NCBI GenBank assembly: GCA_016195405.1
Contig: JACPZP010000012.1
Location: 1-64,000, forward strand
DNA: 64,000 bases
Source: Planctomycetota bacterium
Lineage (GTDB): Bacteria; Planctomycetota; Planctomycetia; Gemmatales; Gemmataceae
Reading direction: 5' to 3'
The notes under the pieces are model-generated. The model had not been told where the DNA came from. It did no database searches and was given only the letters and a program-made list of their open reading frames with translations. This document shows, piece by piece, positions 25,643 to 33,507 of the stretch (positions within the stretch are counted from its first letter, which is position 1; the number at the start of each line of letters is the position of its first letter). The position numbers were made by a program, and so were the translations under genes.

Positions 25643-25672
25643 CCCCGCAGATTCGCTGCGCTTAACTGCGGG
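25643..25672. repeat. GAGCGCAGCGAAT hairpin element (copy 2)
   Basis: CCCCGCAG (25643-25650), core ATTCGCTGCGCTTA, then CTGCGGG (25666-25672): the same element as at 11043 and 39251, in opposite orientation, directly after the long hairpin. Confidence 0.7.
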
Positions 25673-25793
25673 CTTGGGGCGTGGGGTGCATCTTGACCCA
25701 TTCTGTACGGGCGGATACGCTTGCATTCATCAACGATTATATCCCTTCCTCGTCCCGTGGGAGTCTGGGTTGGGAATTGCGTTCCCCGTCTGC

Positions 25794-28091
25794 GTGGCCT
25801 TTTTGGATTTAGAGCAACATTTCTGGTGGATCGCCGCCTTCATCCTCACGGCTCTAGTCGCCGTCGTTGCCGTTTGCCGCCATGTGTTCCTCGTGCGCGT
25901 TCCGTTGTGGCTGCTGCGGCATACTTTATATCGCCTGCACGTCCACGGAGCGGAGAACATTCCCGCGACCGGCCCAGCCCTGCTTGTGAGCAATCATGTC
26001 AGTCACATTGACGCACTGTTGATTCTCGCGGCCCAGCGCCGGCCGATCCGTTTTTTGGTCTGGGCGCCTTATTTAGGCGTGCCGTTGTTGCGTTGGATTT
26101 TGCGGCTCGGCAAAGTCATTCCCGTCGACGCCACAGCCGGTCCACGCGCGATCATTCAAGCCTTGCGCACGGCGGCGGAAGCGTTGGAAAAAGGCGCCTT
26201 GGTGTGTATCTTCGCCGAGGGAGGCATCACTCGGACGGGCTTTCTCCTGCCGTTTCAGCGCGGCCTGGAGCAAGTTGTGAAGCGCTCGCCGGCGCCGATC
26301 ATTCCGGTGTGCCTCGATCACGTGTGGGGCAGCATTTTCAGCTATGAGAACCGGCGCTTCTTCTGGAAACTGCCGCGCAATGTTCCGTATCACGTGCATG
26401 TCAACTTCGGTCGGCCGCTGCCCGCGGGCGCCACGGCCTTCCAGGTCCGGCAAGCCATCCAGAAGCTATCGGCCGATTCCGCCGTCCGCCGCTCGGCCGA
26501 GCGCACGCCGGTCCATCGCCAATTCGTGCGCATGGCGTGCCGGCATCCATTTCGACCGTGCTTGATCGATGAGAACTCGATCAGGCCAATCCTGAATTAC
26601 GGCATGGCGCTCGTCGGCGCCAAGCTATTGTCCAAGCGCATGCGACACATGCTCGGCGACGAGGCCATGGTTGGCGTTTGGCTGCCGTCGAGCACGGCCG
26701 AGGCCGTCGCCAATATCGCGCTTTCATTCCTTGGCAAAACGACCATAAACCTCAACTATTCCTCGACCGCGGAAATCGTCCAAGGCGCCATTCGCCAGTG
26801 CGGCATTAAGAAAATCTTGTCGTCGCGCTTGTTTCTGGAAAAGATCAACCTGGATCCGGGGCCGGGCGTGGAGTTCATCTATCTGGAGGATTTCCGCAAG
26901 ACCATTGGCCGCTGGGAACGCGTCCGTATGCTTCTGGGCATTCTGCTTTTTCCCGGCTTTGTGCAGGAACGCTGGATATTGGGATTGGGACATCACCAGG
27001 CCGCAGCTCTTGCGAGCGTGATTTTCTCAAGTGGTTCCACCGGCGAGCCCAAGGGGATCATGTTGACCCACGGCAACATCGCCGCCAATGTCGAGTCGAT
27101 GATCCAGGCGATTGACCCGCAGCCACGCGATCGACTGTTTGGCATCTTGCCGTTCTTCCACAGTTTCGGCTACACGGTGACGTTTTGGGTGCCGCTGCAG
27201 GTTGGGGCGTCGGTGGTGTATCATCCGAATCCGCTCCAGGCGCGCGAGATTGGGGATTTGTGCCGAAAATACCGCGGCACGATTTTCCTTTCGACGCCGA
27301 CGTTCTTGCGATCCTATATCAAGCGCTGCGGGAAGGACGATTTCGCCAGTCTGCGCCTGCTGATCTGCGGCGCCGAGAAATTGCCGCAGCCTTTGGTCAA
27401 GGAATTCAAGGAGAAGTTCGGCGTCACTCCCCTGGAAGGCTATGGTTGCACGGAATTGTCGCCGGCCGCCGCCGCCAACGTGCCGGACTGGCAGGAAGGA
27501 AACCAGCGTCAGGTGGGCAATAGGCCGGGGACGATCGGTTTGCCCGTGCCTGGAGTGGCCGCCCGAATCGTCAACCGCGCGACCGGCGTGGAGTTGCCGC
27601 CGGGCCACGAAGGTTCATTGCAGATGTTCGGCGCCAACGTCATGAAGGGGTACCTGGGGCGTGACGATCTGACCCGGCAAAAAATCACGGACGAAGGCTG
27701 GTACATCACGGGCGACTTGGCCACCATGGATGAAGACGGCTTCATCACGATCACGGGCCGCGAAGAGCGTTTCGCCAAGGTTGGGGGCGAGATGGTGCCT
27801 TTGGAGAAAGTCGAAGAAGAGCTGCACGTCGTCCTTGGCAGCAGCGAGCGTTTGTTGGCGGTGACGGCCATTCCAGACGCCAAAAGGGGCGAGCGCATCA
27901 TCGTGTTGCACTTGCCTATTCAGGTCAGCATGACGGAGATATGCAAGCAGCTTGGCGAGCGCGGCTTCCCGAACCTCTATCTGCCGTCGCCGCGCGACTT
28001 CTTTCAAGTTCCGGAGTTGCCGATCTTGGGCAGCGGCAAGCTCGACATCAACAAGTGCAAGCAGCGCGCGATCGAGATTGCTGGGACTTAA
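25794..28091 (+). CDS. aas: Acyltransferase fused to AMP-dependent acyl synthetase (Aas-like)
   Basis: About 765 residues. After one membrane segment (WIAAFILTALVAVVAVC) comes a glycerophospholipid acyltransferase domain with NHVSHIDALLI (NHxxxxD) and AEGGITRTG, then an acyl-adenylate-forming domain with FSSGSTGEPKGIMLTHGN, GYGCTELSP and YITGDLATMDEDGFITITGRE. This is the Aas pattern: re-acylation of lysophospholipid using fatty acid activated on acyl carrier protein. Relatives often carry an N-terminal MFS-type transporter; here only its last helix seems left. The start is uncertain: GTG 25794 is a guess, the frame is open from 25674 through repeat DNA. Confidence 0.8.
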   Translation: MAFLDLEQHFWWIAAFILTALVAVVAVCRHVFLVRVPLWLLRHTLYRLHVHGAENIPATGPALLVSNHVSHIDALLILAAQRRPIRFLVWAPYLGVPLLRWILRLGKVIPVDATAGPRAIIQALRTAAEALEKGALVCIFAEGGITRTGFLLPFQRGLEQVVKRSPAPIIPVCLDHVWGSIFSYENRRFFWKLPRNVPYHVHVNFGRPLPAGATAFQVRQAIQKLSADSAVRRSAERTPVHRQFVRMACRHPFRPCLIDENSIRPILNYGMALVGAKLLSKRMRHMLGDEAMVGVWLPSSTAEAVANIALSFLGKTTINLNYSSTAEIVQGAIRQCGIKKILSSRLFLEKINLDPGPGVEFIYLEDFRKTIGRWERVRMLLGILLFPGFVQERWILGLGHHQAAALASVIFSSGSTGEPKGIMLTHGNIAANVESMIQAIDPQPRDRLFGILPFFHSFGYTVTFWVPLQVGASVVYHPNPLQAREIGDLCRKYRGTIFLSTPTFLRSYIKRCGKDDFASLRLLICGAEKLPQPLVKEFKEKFGVTPLEGYGCTELSPAAAANVPDWQEGNQRQVGNRPGTIGLPVPGVAARIVNRATGVELPPGHEGSLQMFGANVMKGYLGRDDLTRQKITDEGWYITGDLATMDEDGFITITGREERFAKVGGEMVPLEKVEEELHVVLGSSERLLAVTAIPDAKRGERIIVLHLPIQVSMTEICKQLGERGFPNLYLPSPRDFFQVPELPILGSGKLDINKCKQRAIEIAGT

Positions 28092-28104
28092 CCCGCAAGC
28101 GGGG
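28088..28104. repeat. CCCGCAAGCGG element at the aas stop
   Basis: TTAACCCGCAAGCGGGG; the TAA inside it is the aas stop codon, and the next gene starts 11 bases after it. Confidence 0.7.
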
Positions 28105-28114
28105 GTCCTCTACC

Positions 28115-28906
28115 ATGGCGCTCACCCATTGCCGGGTCGTTCTGGTCGAGCCGATGTATCCCGGAAACATCGGCGCGACGGCGCGGTGCATGCGCAACTT
28201 CGGGCTCGACGACCTGGCGCTCGTCAGTCCCCAGGCCGATCCGCTCGACCGCGAGGCGTGCAGGATGGCCACGCACGGCGAGGACATTCTCCGCCGCGCC
28301 CGTGTGGTGGACGACCTGGGCGCTGCGGTCGCGGATTGCGTCGTTGTCGCCGGCACTTCCGCGAAGAGCGGCGGCCTCTTTCGCCGGCAATCGGTCGGCG
28401 CCCCTGACGAGATGATGCCATTCCTCGTGGAAGCGCTGCGTGCCGACCGGCCCGCGGCCTTGGTCTTCGGTACGGAACCAAAGGGTCTGACGAACGAGTC
28501 GATCAGCCGCTGCCGCTTTTTGGTGCGGATACCGGTCGATGACGGATACCCCGCGCTCAATTTGGCCCAAGCCGTCGCGGTGTGCCTCTATGGGTTGCGT
28601 GTCGAATGGCTGAAGACAGGTGACCGGCCTGCACAAGAACCGAAGGAGCACGAAACGCCTGCGGATTTCGCGGCGCAGGAGCAAATGTTTGGTCAGCTTC
28701 GCACAGCCCTGGAAGAGATTCATTTCCTGTACGGTGACAAAGCGGAGCCCTTGATGCACGCGCTCCGCCACCTTATCGGCAAGGCTAACCCATCGGTGAT
28801 GGAGGTGAAGCTGCTGCAAGGCCTGGCGCGGCAGATTCAGTGGTATGTCCGCGAACACACGGCGGCGGAGAATAAACTTGACAGCGCCGCGGGCGGCTCA
28901 TCATGA
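28115..28906 (+). CDS. TrmJ/SpoU-type RNA 2'-O-methyltransferase
   Basis: A 263-residue SPOUT-fold enzyme. Motif 1 is VLVEPMYPGNIGATARCMRNFG, motif 2 ALVFGTEPKGLTNESIS and motif 3 IPVDDGYPALNLAQAVAVCLYGLR, which is the TrmJ-like pattern (2'-O-methylation of tRNA position 32). The C-terminal 80 residues form a helical extension. The exact target cannot be told from motifs. The ATG at 28115 gives the family start MALTHCRVVLVEP. Confidence 0.88.
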   Translation: MALTHCRVVLVEPMYPGNIGATARCMRNFGLDDLALVSPQADPLDREACRMATHGEDILRRARVVDDLGAAVADCVVVAGTSAKSGGLFRRQSVGAPDEMMPFLVEALRADRPAALVFGTEPKGLTNESISRCRFLVRIPVDDGYPALNLAQAVAVCLYGLRVEWLKTGDRPAQEPKEHETPADFAAQEQMFGQLRTALEEIHFLYGDKAEPLMHALRHLIGKANPSVMEVKLLQGLARQIQWYVREHTAAENKLDSAAGGSS

Positions 28907-28943
28907 TAATGAGGGTAAGAGTTCTGCAAACAGGAATCCCATC

Positions 28944-29789
28944 ATGGCATTATTCGCGGGCAAGACGCGTGGGCGCTGGATCGGCGTCTTTTTCTCACTT
29001 TTTCTCTTAAGCACGGTTATGGGCACGATGGCGGTCACTCCGGCAATCGCCGTGGCGCAAGAGGACAACCAGGGCGACACCAAAAACGCCCTTTCGTCCA
29101 ATATTATCGTTCACTTCTTCGAGTCGATAGGCTGGGTGTTCGGCATCATCTTCGCCGTGATCTCGATCGGCGCCGTGGCCTTGATCATCGTGCTCGTCAT
29201 GGACCTGCGCATGAGCGAGGCGGTGCCGACGACGTTCATCGACGAGTTCACCGACATGGTCAACAAACGCCAGTTCAAGCAGGCATTCGAATTGTGCCGA
29301 AGCGACAACTCGTTCCTGGCCCGCGTCTTGACCGCCGGCATGGCCCGTTTGCAATACGGCATCGACGACGCCCGTGAAGCCATGTTCAACATGGTCGACA
29401 CCGTGAGGGCCTCTAAGGATAATTTGATCACCTACTTGGCGACGATTGGCACGCTTGGACCTCTTCTCGGACTGGTGGGAACCGTGTCGGGAATGATCGG
29501 CGCTTTTTACACGCTGGGCTCGAGCAAAGACGCCCCCAACGCCAGCCGTTTGGCCGGCGACATCTCCCACGCCCTGGTCGTCACGCTGGTTGGCGTCGCC
29601 CTCGCGGTGCCGGCGATCTTCTTCTTCTCGTTCTTCAAGAATCGCCTGACGAACATTGCCATGAATGCGTCCAATCTGGCCGACGACCTCTTGACGCAGA
29701 TGTACCACAACTCGAAGCGCGCCGCCGCTCCCACGCCCACCGCCGCCGACACCCGTACCAGCGGCGCCGTCCAAGCCACACCCGGATAA
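28944..29789 (+). CDS. exbB: MotA/TolQ/ExbB-type proton channel protein
   Basis: A 281-residue inner-membrane protein. An N-terminal hydrophobic segment ending near AIAVAQ looks like a signal peptide, followed by a TM (WVFGIIFAVISIGAVALIIVLVM), a cytoplasmic stretch and the two conserved helices of the family, ATIGTLGPLLGLVGTVSGMIGAF and DISHALVVTLVGVALAVPAIFFF, with the conserved threonines lining the proton path. It should form the pentameric channel that couples proton flow to ExbD movement. First gene of an ExbB-ExbD-ExbD-X-cyclase-like operon; 86 bases before exbD. Confidence 0.92.
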   Translation: MALFAGKTRGRWIGVFFSLFLLSTVMGTMAVTPAIAVAQEDNQGDTKNALSSNIIVHFFESIGWVFGIIFAVISIGAVALIIVLVMDLRMSEAVPTTFIDEFTDMVNKRQFKQAFELCRSDNSFLARVLTAGMARLQYGIDDAREAMFNMVDTVRASKDNLITYLATIGTLGPLLGLVGTVSGMIGAFYTLGSSKDAPNASRLAGDISHALVVTLVGVALAVPAIFFFSFFKNRLTNIAMNASNLADDLLTQMYHNSKRAAAPTPTAADTRTSGAVQATPG

Positions 29790-29829
29790 TTCGCTTGCGT
29801 TTCGCGCTTGCTGATTGTTTCGGTCGCGG

Positions 29830-29845
29830 TTACCCGCAAGCGGGG
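29830..29845. repeat. CCCGCAAGCGG element between exbB and exbD
   Basis: TTACCCGCAAGCGGGG, 31 bases ahead of the exbD ATG. Confidence 0.65.
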
Positions 29846-29875
29846 CGCGGCAAGCCGGGCGTTTGAGGATTCGAA

Positions 29876-30352
29876 ATGGCCGCTCGCATCGTCGGCGACA
29901 AGGAAGTCGACGTAAACTTGACTCCCCTCTTGGACTTGGTCTTGCAGTTGATCATGTTCTTCATGATCACCGTGAACTTCGTGCGCTACGAACAGTTTGA
30001 TCCCAGCGTGGTGCTGCCGGTGGCCCAGTATGCGGTCCCGCTGGCCACCAGCACGGAAGAGCCGATCGTCCTCAATCTCGATCCCGACGGCAAGCTGGCA
30101 GGCGTCGAACGGCAGCTCGACCTCGATACGCCCGGAAAGCTCGAAGGCTATTTGACGCTGAAGAAACTAGAGAAGGAACGCCTCGCCCGCACCATGGGAA
30201 AGCAAGGCGAAATCAAGATCGTCATCGTTTTGCGGGCCCACAAGGATTGCCGCTATCGTGAAATTTGGCAAGTGATCGACACGTGTCAGCGCGCCGGATT
30301 TCGTCGCTGGCAGCTTCGCGTTTTGACCAAACCCGGAACGGCCCAGGAGTAA
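29876..30352 (+). CDS. exbD: Biopolymer transport protein ExbD/TolR
   Basis: A 158-residue ExbD/TolR protein. VNLTPLLDLVLQLIMFFMITVNF is the single membrane helix, with Asp20 at the position of the essential proton-carrying aspartate. The periplasmic domain follows, with EIKIVIVLRAHKDCRYREIWQVIDTCQRAGF matching the C-terminal fold. It is 11 bases before the second ExbD-like gene. Confidence 0.92.
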   Translation: MAARIVGDKEVDVNLTPLLDLVLQLIMFFMITVNFVRYEQFDPSVVLPVAQYAVPLATSTEEPIVLNLDPDGKLAGVERQLDLDTPGKLEGYLTLKKLEKERLARTMGKQGEIKIVIVLRAHKDCRYREIWQVIDTCQRAGFRRWQLRVLTKPGTAQE

Positions 30353-30363
30353 GGGACAAAACT

Positions 30364-30820
30364 ATGGGTAAGCGACACGCGGTGCCAAGCGCCCTGACCG
30401 GGGTGCAAATGGGCCTCATCATCACGCCGATGCTGGACATGTCGTTTCAGATTTTGTCGTTCTTCGTGATGACCTATCACCCCTCGGCGCTCGAGGGGCA
30501 CATCGACGGCAATCTCCTTCCTCCCAAAGACGTTGCCACGGCGTCGGCGAAGAGCGACAAGAAAGAAGACCTTTTTCCGCCCGTGGCCGAGGTGCCGGAA
30601 CTGGAGGACGCCATCCTGGTTATCTTGAAAACACTTGGCAAAGGCGAGGCGACAAACGATCCTCAAAGAGCCCGGACAGACTGCAACCAATATCAAGATC
30701 GAGGGCGACGGCGACCTCAAGCACCAATTCCTGATGCAGGCCTACGACGCGTGCAAACAGGCCGGCTACCACAATGTGTCCTTCGTCGCCCCTGCCCGGG
30801 AACGCCCCATGGTAAAATAG
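30364..30820 (+). pseudogene. exbD: Second ExbD/TolR gene, frameshifted as read
   Basis: The ATG at 30364 starts an ExbD-like protein with membrane helix LIITPMLDMSFQILSFFVM (Asp25). The periplasmic part begins normally, but around 30640-30665 the coding signal jumps one frame: upstream frame ends in KTLGKGEATN, and the +1 frame continues ILKEPGQTATNIKIEGDG through FLMQAYDACKQAGYHNVSFVA, the typical ExbD C-terminus, to a stop at 30818-30820. Joined, it would be about 150 residues, normal length. A real frameshift mutation, a sequencing error or recoding are all possible; no obvious slippery site is seen. Confidence 0.75.
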
Positions 30821-30852
30821 ACGATGGGACGGGAAAGCGTCGGGATGCGAAC

Positions 30853-31848
30853 ATGCGGCGACTGATTGTCATCGCTGGATTCTTAGCAATTCTGACCGCC
30901 GGCTTTGCGCAAGAGCCACAGCGCGAGCCGGTCGCGAGGGACGACGACACGTTTTGGGACGTCCGCCGGCGCTTGCAAGCCGGGGCGGCTGCACAGTTAG
31001 TCTTGGCGCGCAATCCCTTCACCGTTGCCGCGATGCGATTGCAGGCCGAGCGCTTCGTCGTCTGGGATCAGCCCGAAGTGGAAATCCCCTTTTCCCTCAA
31101 TCCCGATTGGCTTGGCGAGATTCAGGACGGAACGGCGATCCGCCCGACTAACGCACAACTCAAACAAGAGCATCCGCAGGACTGGGCGTTCCTCATGGCC
31201 CTCAATGAAGCGGTCCTGAAAGCGGCGAAGTTTCCCATGGAGGATTTCACCCGCCGCGCCCAGGAACATTCTCACGTCACTATTTCCCATCTGTACGGCA
31301 ATCCGGCGCGCTTTCGCGGCGAGGTCATTCCAATCAAGGGCACCCTAAAGCGCCTTCGCAAGTACGAAACGACGTTACCGGCGCGCAACGACGGTGTGCT
31401 GTTCCTTTATGAGGGGTGGATCTACGGCCCGACGCCGAAAGCCAATCCCTTTCAGGTCATCGCAGTTTCGGTGCCGGAGGGGTTGAAGGAATCGGAGGAA
31501 TTGGACAAGAAAGTCACTTTTTGTGGATATTTCCTGAAGCTCAACAAATACCGGTCCACGAAGGGCGACCAGGTGACGCCCTATTTGGTGGGGCCAACGA
31601 TCCTCCTCGAAGCGGAACCCACGCCGGACGCTGCGGCACGAACTCCCATGTCCGCTCAAGCGATTCTAACAGTGATCGGCGTGATTGCCGCGGTGGTGAC
31701 GCTCATGCTCGGCGTTAGCTGGTTTTACCGGCGCGGCGACGCACGCGTTCGCAATCGGCTCCTGGAGATTGAAGCCCAACGAACCATGGCAAAGCTGGAG
31801 GATCCTGACTTTTTTGATTGCAACACGCCCAAAAACCAGCCAGAATAA
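30853..31848 (+). CDS. Exported, C-terminally anchored protein, unknown function
   Basis: A 331-residue protein: a signal peptide (RRLIVIAGFLAILTAGFAQ), about 250 residues of periplasmic domain, and one membrane helix near the C-terminus (AQAILTVIGVIAAVVTLMLGVSWFY) with a short basic cytoplasmic tail. The domain from about residue 155 (NPARFRGEVIPIKGTLKRLRKY) looks like an OB-type beta barrel. It sits between the second exbD and the cyclase-like gene and is probably part of the same machine. Its frame is open upstream through the second exbD; the ATG at 30853 starts the signal peptide. Confidence 0.7.
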   Translation: MRRLIVIAGFLAILTAGFAQEPQREPVARDDDTFWDVRRRLQAGAAAQLVLARNPFTVAAMRLQAERFVVWDQPEVEIPFSLNPDWLGEIQDGTAIRPTNAQLKQEHPQDWAFLMALNEAVLKAAKFPMEDFTRRAQEHSHVTISHLYGNPARFRGEVIPIKGTLKRLRKYETTLPARNDGVLFLYEGWIYGPTPKANPFQVIAVSVPEGLKESEELDKKVTFCGYFLKLNKYRSTKGDQVTPYLVGPTILLEAEPTPDAAARTPMSAQAILTVIGVIAAVVTLMLGVSWFYRRGDARVRNRLLEIEAQRTMAKLEDPDFFDCNTPKNQPE

Positions 31849-31920
31849 TCATAAGCGACGGGTGCATCTTCCTCTCGTCGTCGCTGGCGATCTCGCGACT
31901 TCCGGACGAGGATCTCCGAA

Positions 31921-33507
31921 ATGGCAAATCTGAACAACTCCAAGCCGGCCGCGCCGCCCGTAATCGTCATCACGGAGCAGCCGGACAATCTTCGCGATCT
32001 GGTGCGTTTCCTGCCGGCCGCGGCGGGAAGCATCGTGTTTCATATCGCGCTTCTTGGTCTTCTTTTCCTGGTGGTCAACATCTCGCCGGCCTCGGCGCCG
32101 CCGACGGAAACCAAGAACCAAGAAAACACCGTCAATGCCGATCCCGTTGACGACAAGAAGATGGACAACGACCCGTTCCTCACTACCGACATCAACCCCG
32201 CGCGCGACGAGACGGATACCGACATCCAGTACAACAACGACGTGGAAGCCAAGGTCAGCGTGCCGGGCCTGCCCGATCCCACGCAAGCCGCGGGAATCGT
32301 CGATGGCCGCAAGGACATGCCGCCCGACAACCTGCCGCCTCCGCCCGGTTTCGGCGCTATCGGCCAGGGCAAGACGGCTCTCATGGCCGATCTTGGAGGC
32401 TCCGACGCCGTCGGACAGCTTGGCGGCTACGGCAATCGCGGACTGCCGCTCGCGGGCACTTTCTACGGCCGCGCAGGCGCGACCCGGGACAAGGCCCTTC
32501 GTGACGGCGGCGGCACTGGCCCTTCCGAGGCTGCCGTGACCGGGGGCCTGCAATGGCTCGCGCGGCATCAGCAAGCGGATGGAAGCTGGAAACTCGACGA
32601 TCCCCGCTTCAAAGATCGCGGTTCAAACAACGACATCGCCGGCACCGCGTTCGGCCTCTTGCCTTTGCTCGGCGCGGGCAAGACCCACAAGCTGAAAAAA
32701 GACAATCCCTACGATAAGCCGATCGAATATGCCCTCATGTTTCTGATCCGCAAGCAGAATAAGCAGTCGGGCGACTTCGGCGGCGGCACCATGTATTCCC
32801 ACGGCCTGGCCACCATCGCCATGTGCGAGGCGTACGGTCTAAGCCAGGATCCACTCCTGCGCCGGCCCGCCCAATTAGGCGTCAATTTCATCGTCAAGGC
32901 GCAGCACGACAAGGGCGGCTGGCGGTATTCTCCGGGCCAGGCGGGCGACACCTCCGTGGTCGGCTGGCAGGTAATGGCCCTCAAGTCGGCCCAGATGGCC
33001 GGTCTGGACGTTCCTGATGTCAGCATGCGGAAAGCCGTCAATTTCCTCGAATCCGAAGTGGGCAGCAAGGACGACGACGGCTACGGCTACTCCGGTGTCG
33101 GCTCCACACCGACCATGAGCGCCGTCGGCCTTTTGTGCCGGCAATACCTGCAGGCCTGGGGCGACAAGAACCCGCGCATGATCAAGGGCGTGCGGAACTT
33201 CATCCTCACCAATCCACCCAACGCCAAGAATATGTACTATTCGTACTATGCCACGCAGGTCATGCACCATTTCGGCGGCGAAGAGTGGAAGAAGTGGAAT
33301 GAAAAGATGCGCGACGATCTGATCGCGAGCCAAGAAAAGGGCAAAGGCGCCATGGGCGGCAGCTGGTCCTCCGCCGGCGACCCGCACGGCAGCGCCGGCG
33401 GCCGGCTCATGCAGACGTCGCTCTCGATCTTGACTCTCGAAGTCTACTATCGTCACTTGCCGCTCTACTACCGCGACAGCGGCGAGAAAAAAACCGCCCA
33501 AAACTAA
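31921..33507 (+). CDS. TonB-like membrane anchor fused to squalene-cyclase-like repeat domain
   Basis: A 528-residue protein. Residues 35-55 form the only membrane helix (GSIVFHIALLGLLFLVVNIS) and carry Ser37-x3-His41-x6-Leu48, three of the four positions of the TonB S-H-L-S signature. Residues 56-200 are a Pro/Gly/Asp-rich periplasmic linker. From about 204 on there are prenyltransferase/squalene-cyclase-type repeats: GLQWLARHQQADGSWKLDD, FLIRKQNKQSGDFGGG, FIVKAQHDKGGWRYSPG, GYGYSG and GGSWSSAG. No DxDD acid motif of true cyclases was seen, so it is probably a non-enzymatic or unusual use of the fold. Lies downstream of exbB/exbD/exbD and shares its last base with the next start. Confidence 0.8.
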   Translation: MANLNNSKPAAPPVIVITEQPDNLRDLVRFLPAAAGSIVFHIALLGLLFLVVNISPASAPPTETKNQENTVNADPVDDKKMDNDPFLTTDINPARDETDTDIQYNNDVEAKVSVPGLPDPTQAAGIVDGRKDMPPDNLPPPPGFGAIGQGKTALMADLGGSDAVGQLGGYGNRGLPLAGTFYGRAGATRDKALRDGGGTGPSEAAVTGGLQWLARHQQADGSWKLDDPRFKDRGSNNDIAGTAFGLLPLLGAGKTHKLKKDNPYDKPIEYALMFLIRKQNKQSGDFGGGTMYSHGLATIAMCEAYGLSQDPLLRRPAQLGVNFIVKAQHDKGGWRYSPGQAGDTSVVGWQVMALKSAQMAGLDVPDVSMRKAVNFLESEVGSKDDDGYGYSGVGSTPTMSAVGLLCRQYLQAWGDKNPRMIKGVRNFILTNPPNAKNMYYSYYATQVMHHFGGEEWKKWNEKMRDDLIASQEKGKGAMGGSWSSAGDPHGSAGGRLMQTSLSILTLEVYYRHLPLYYRDSGEKKTAQN

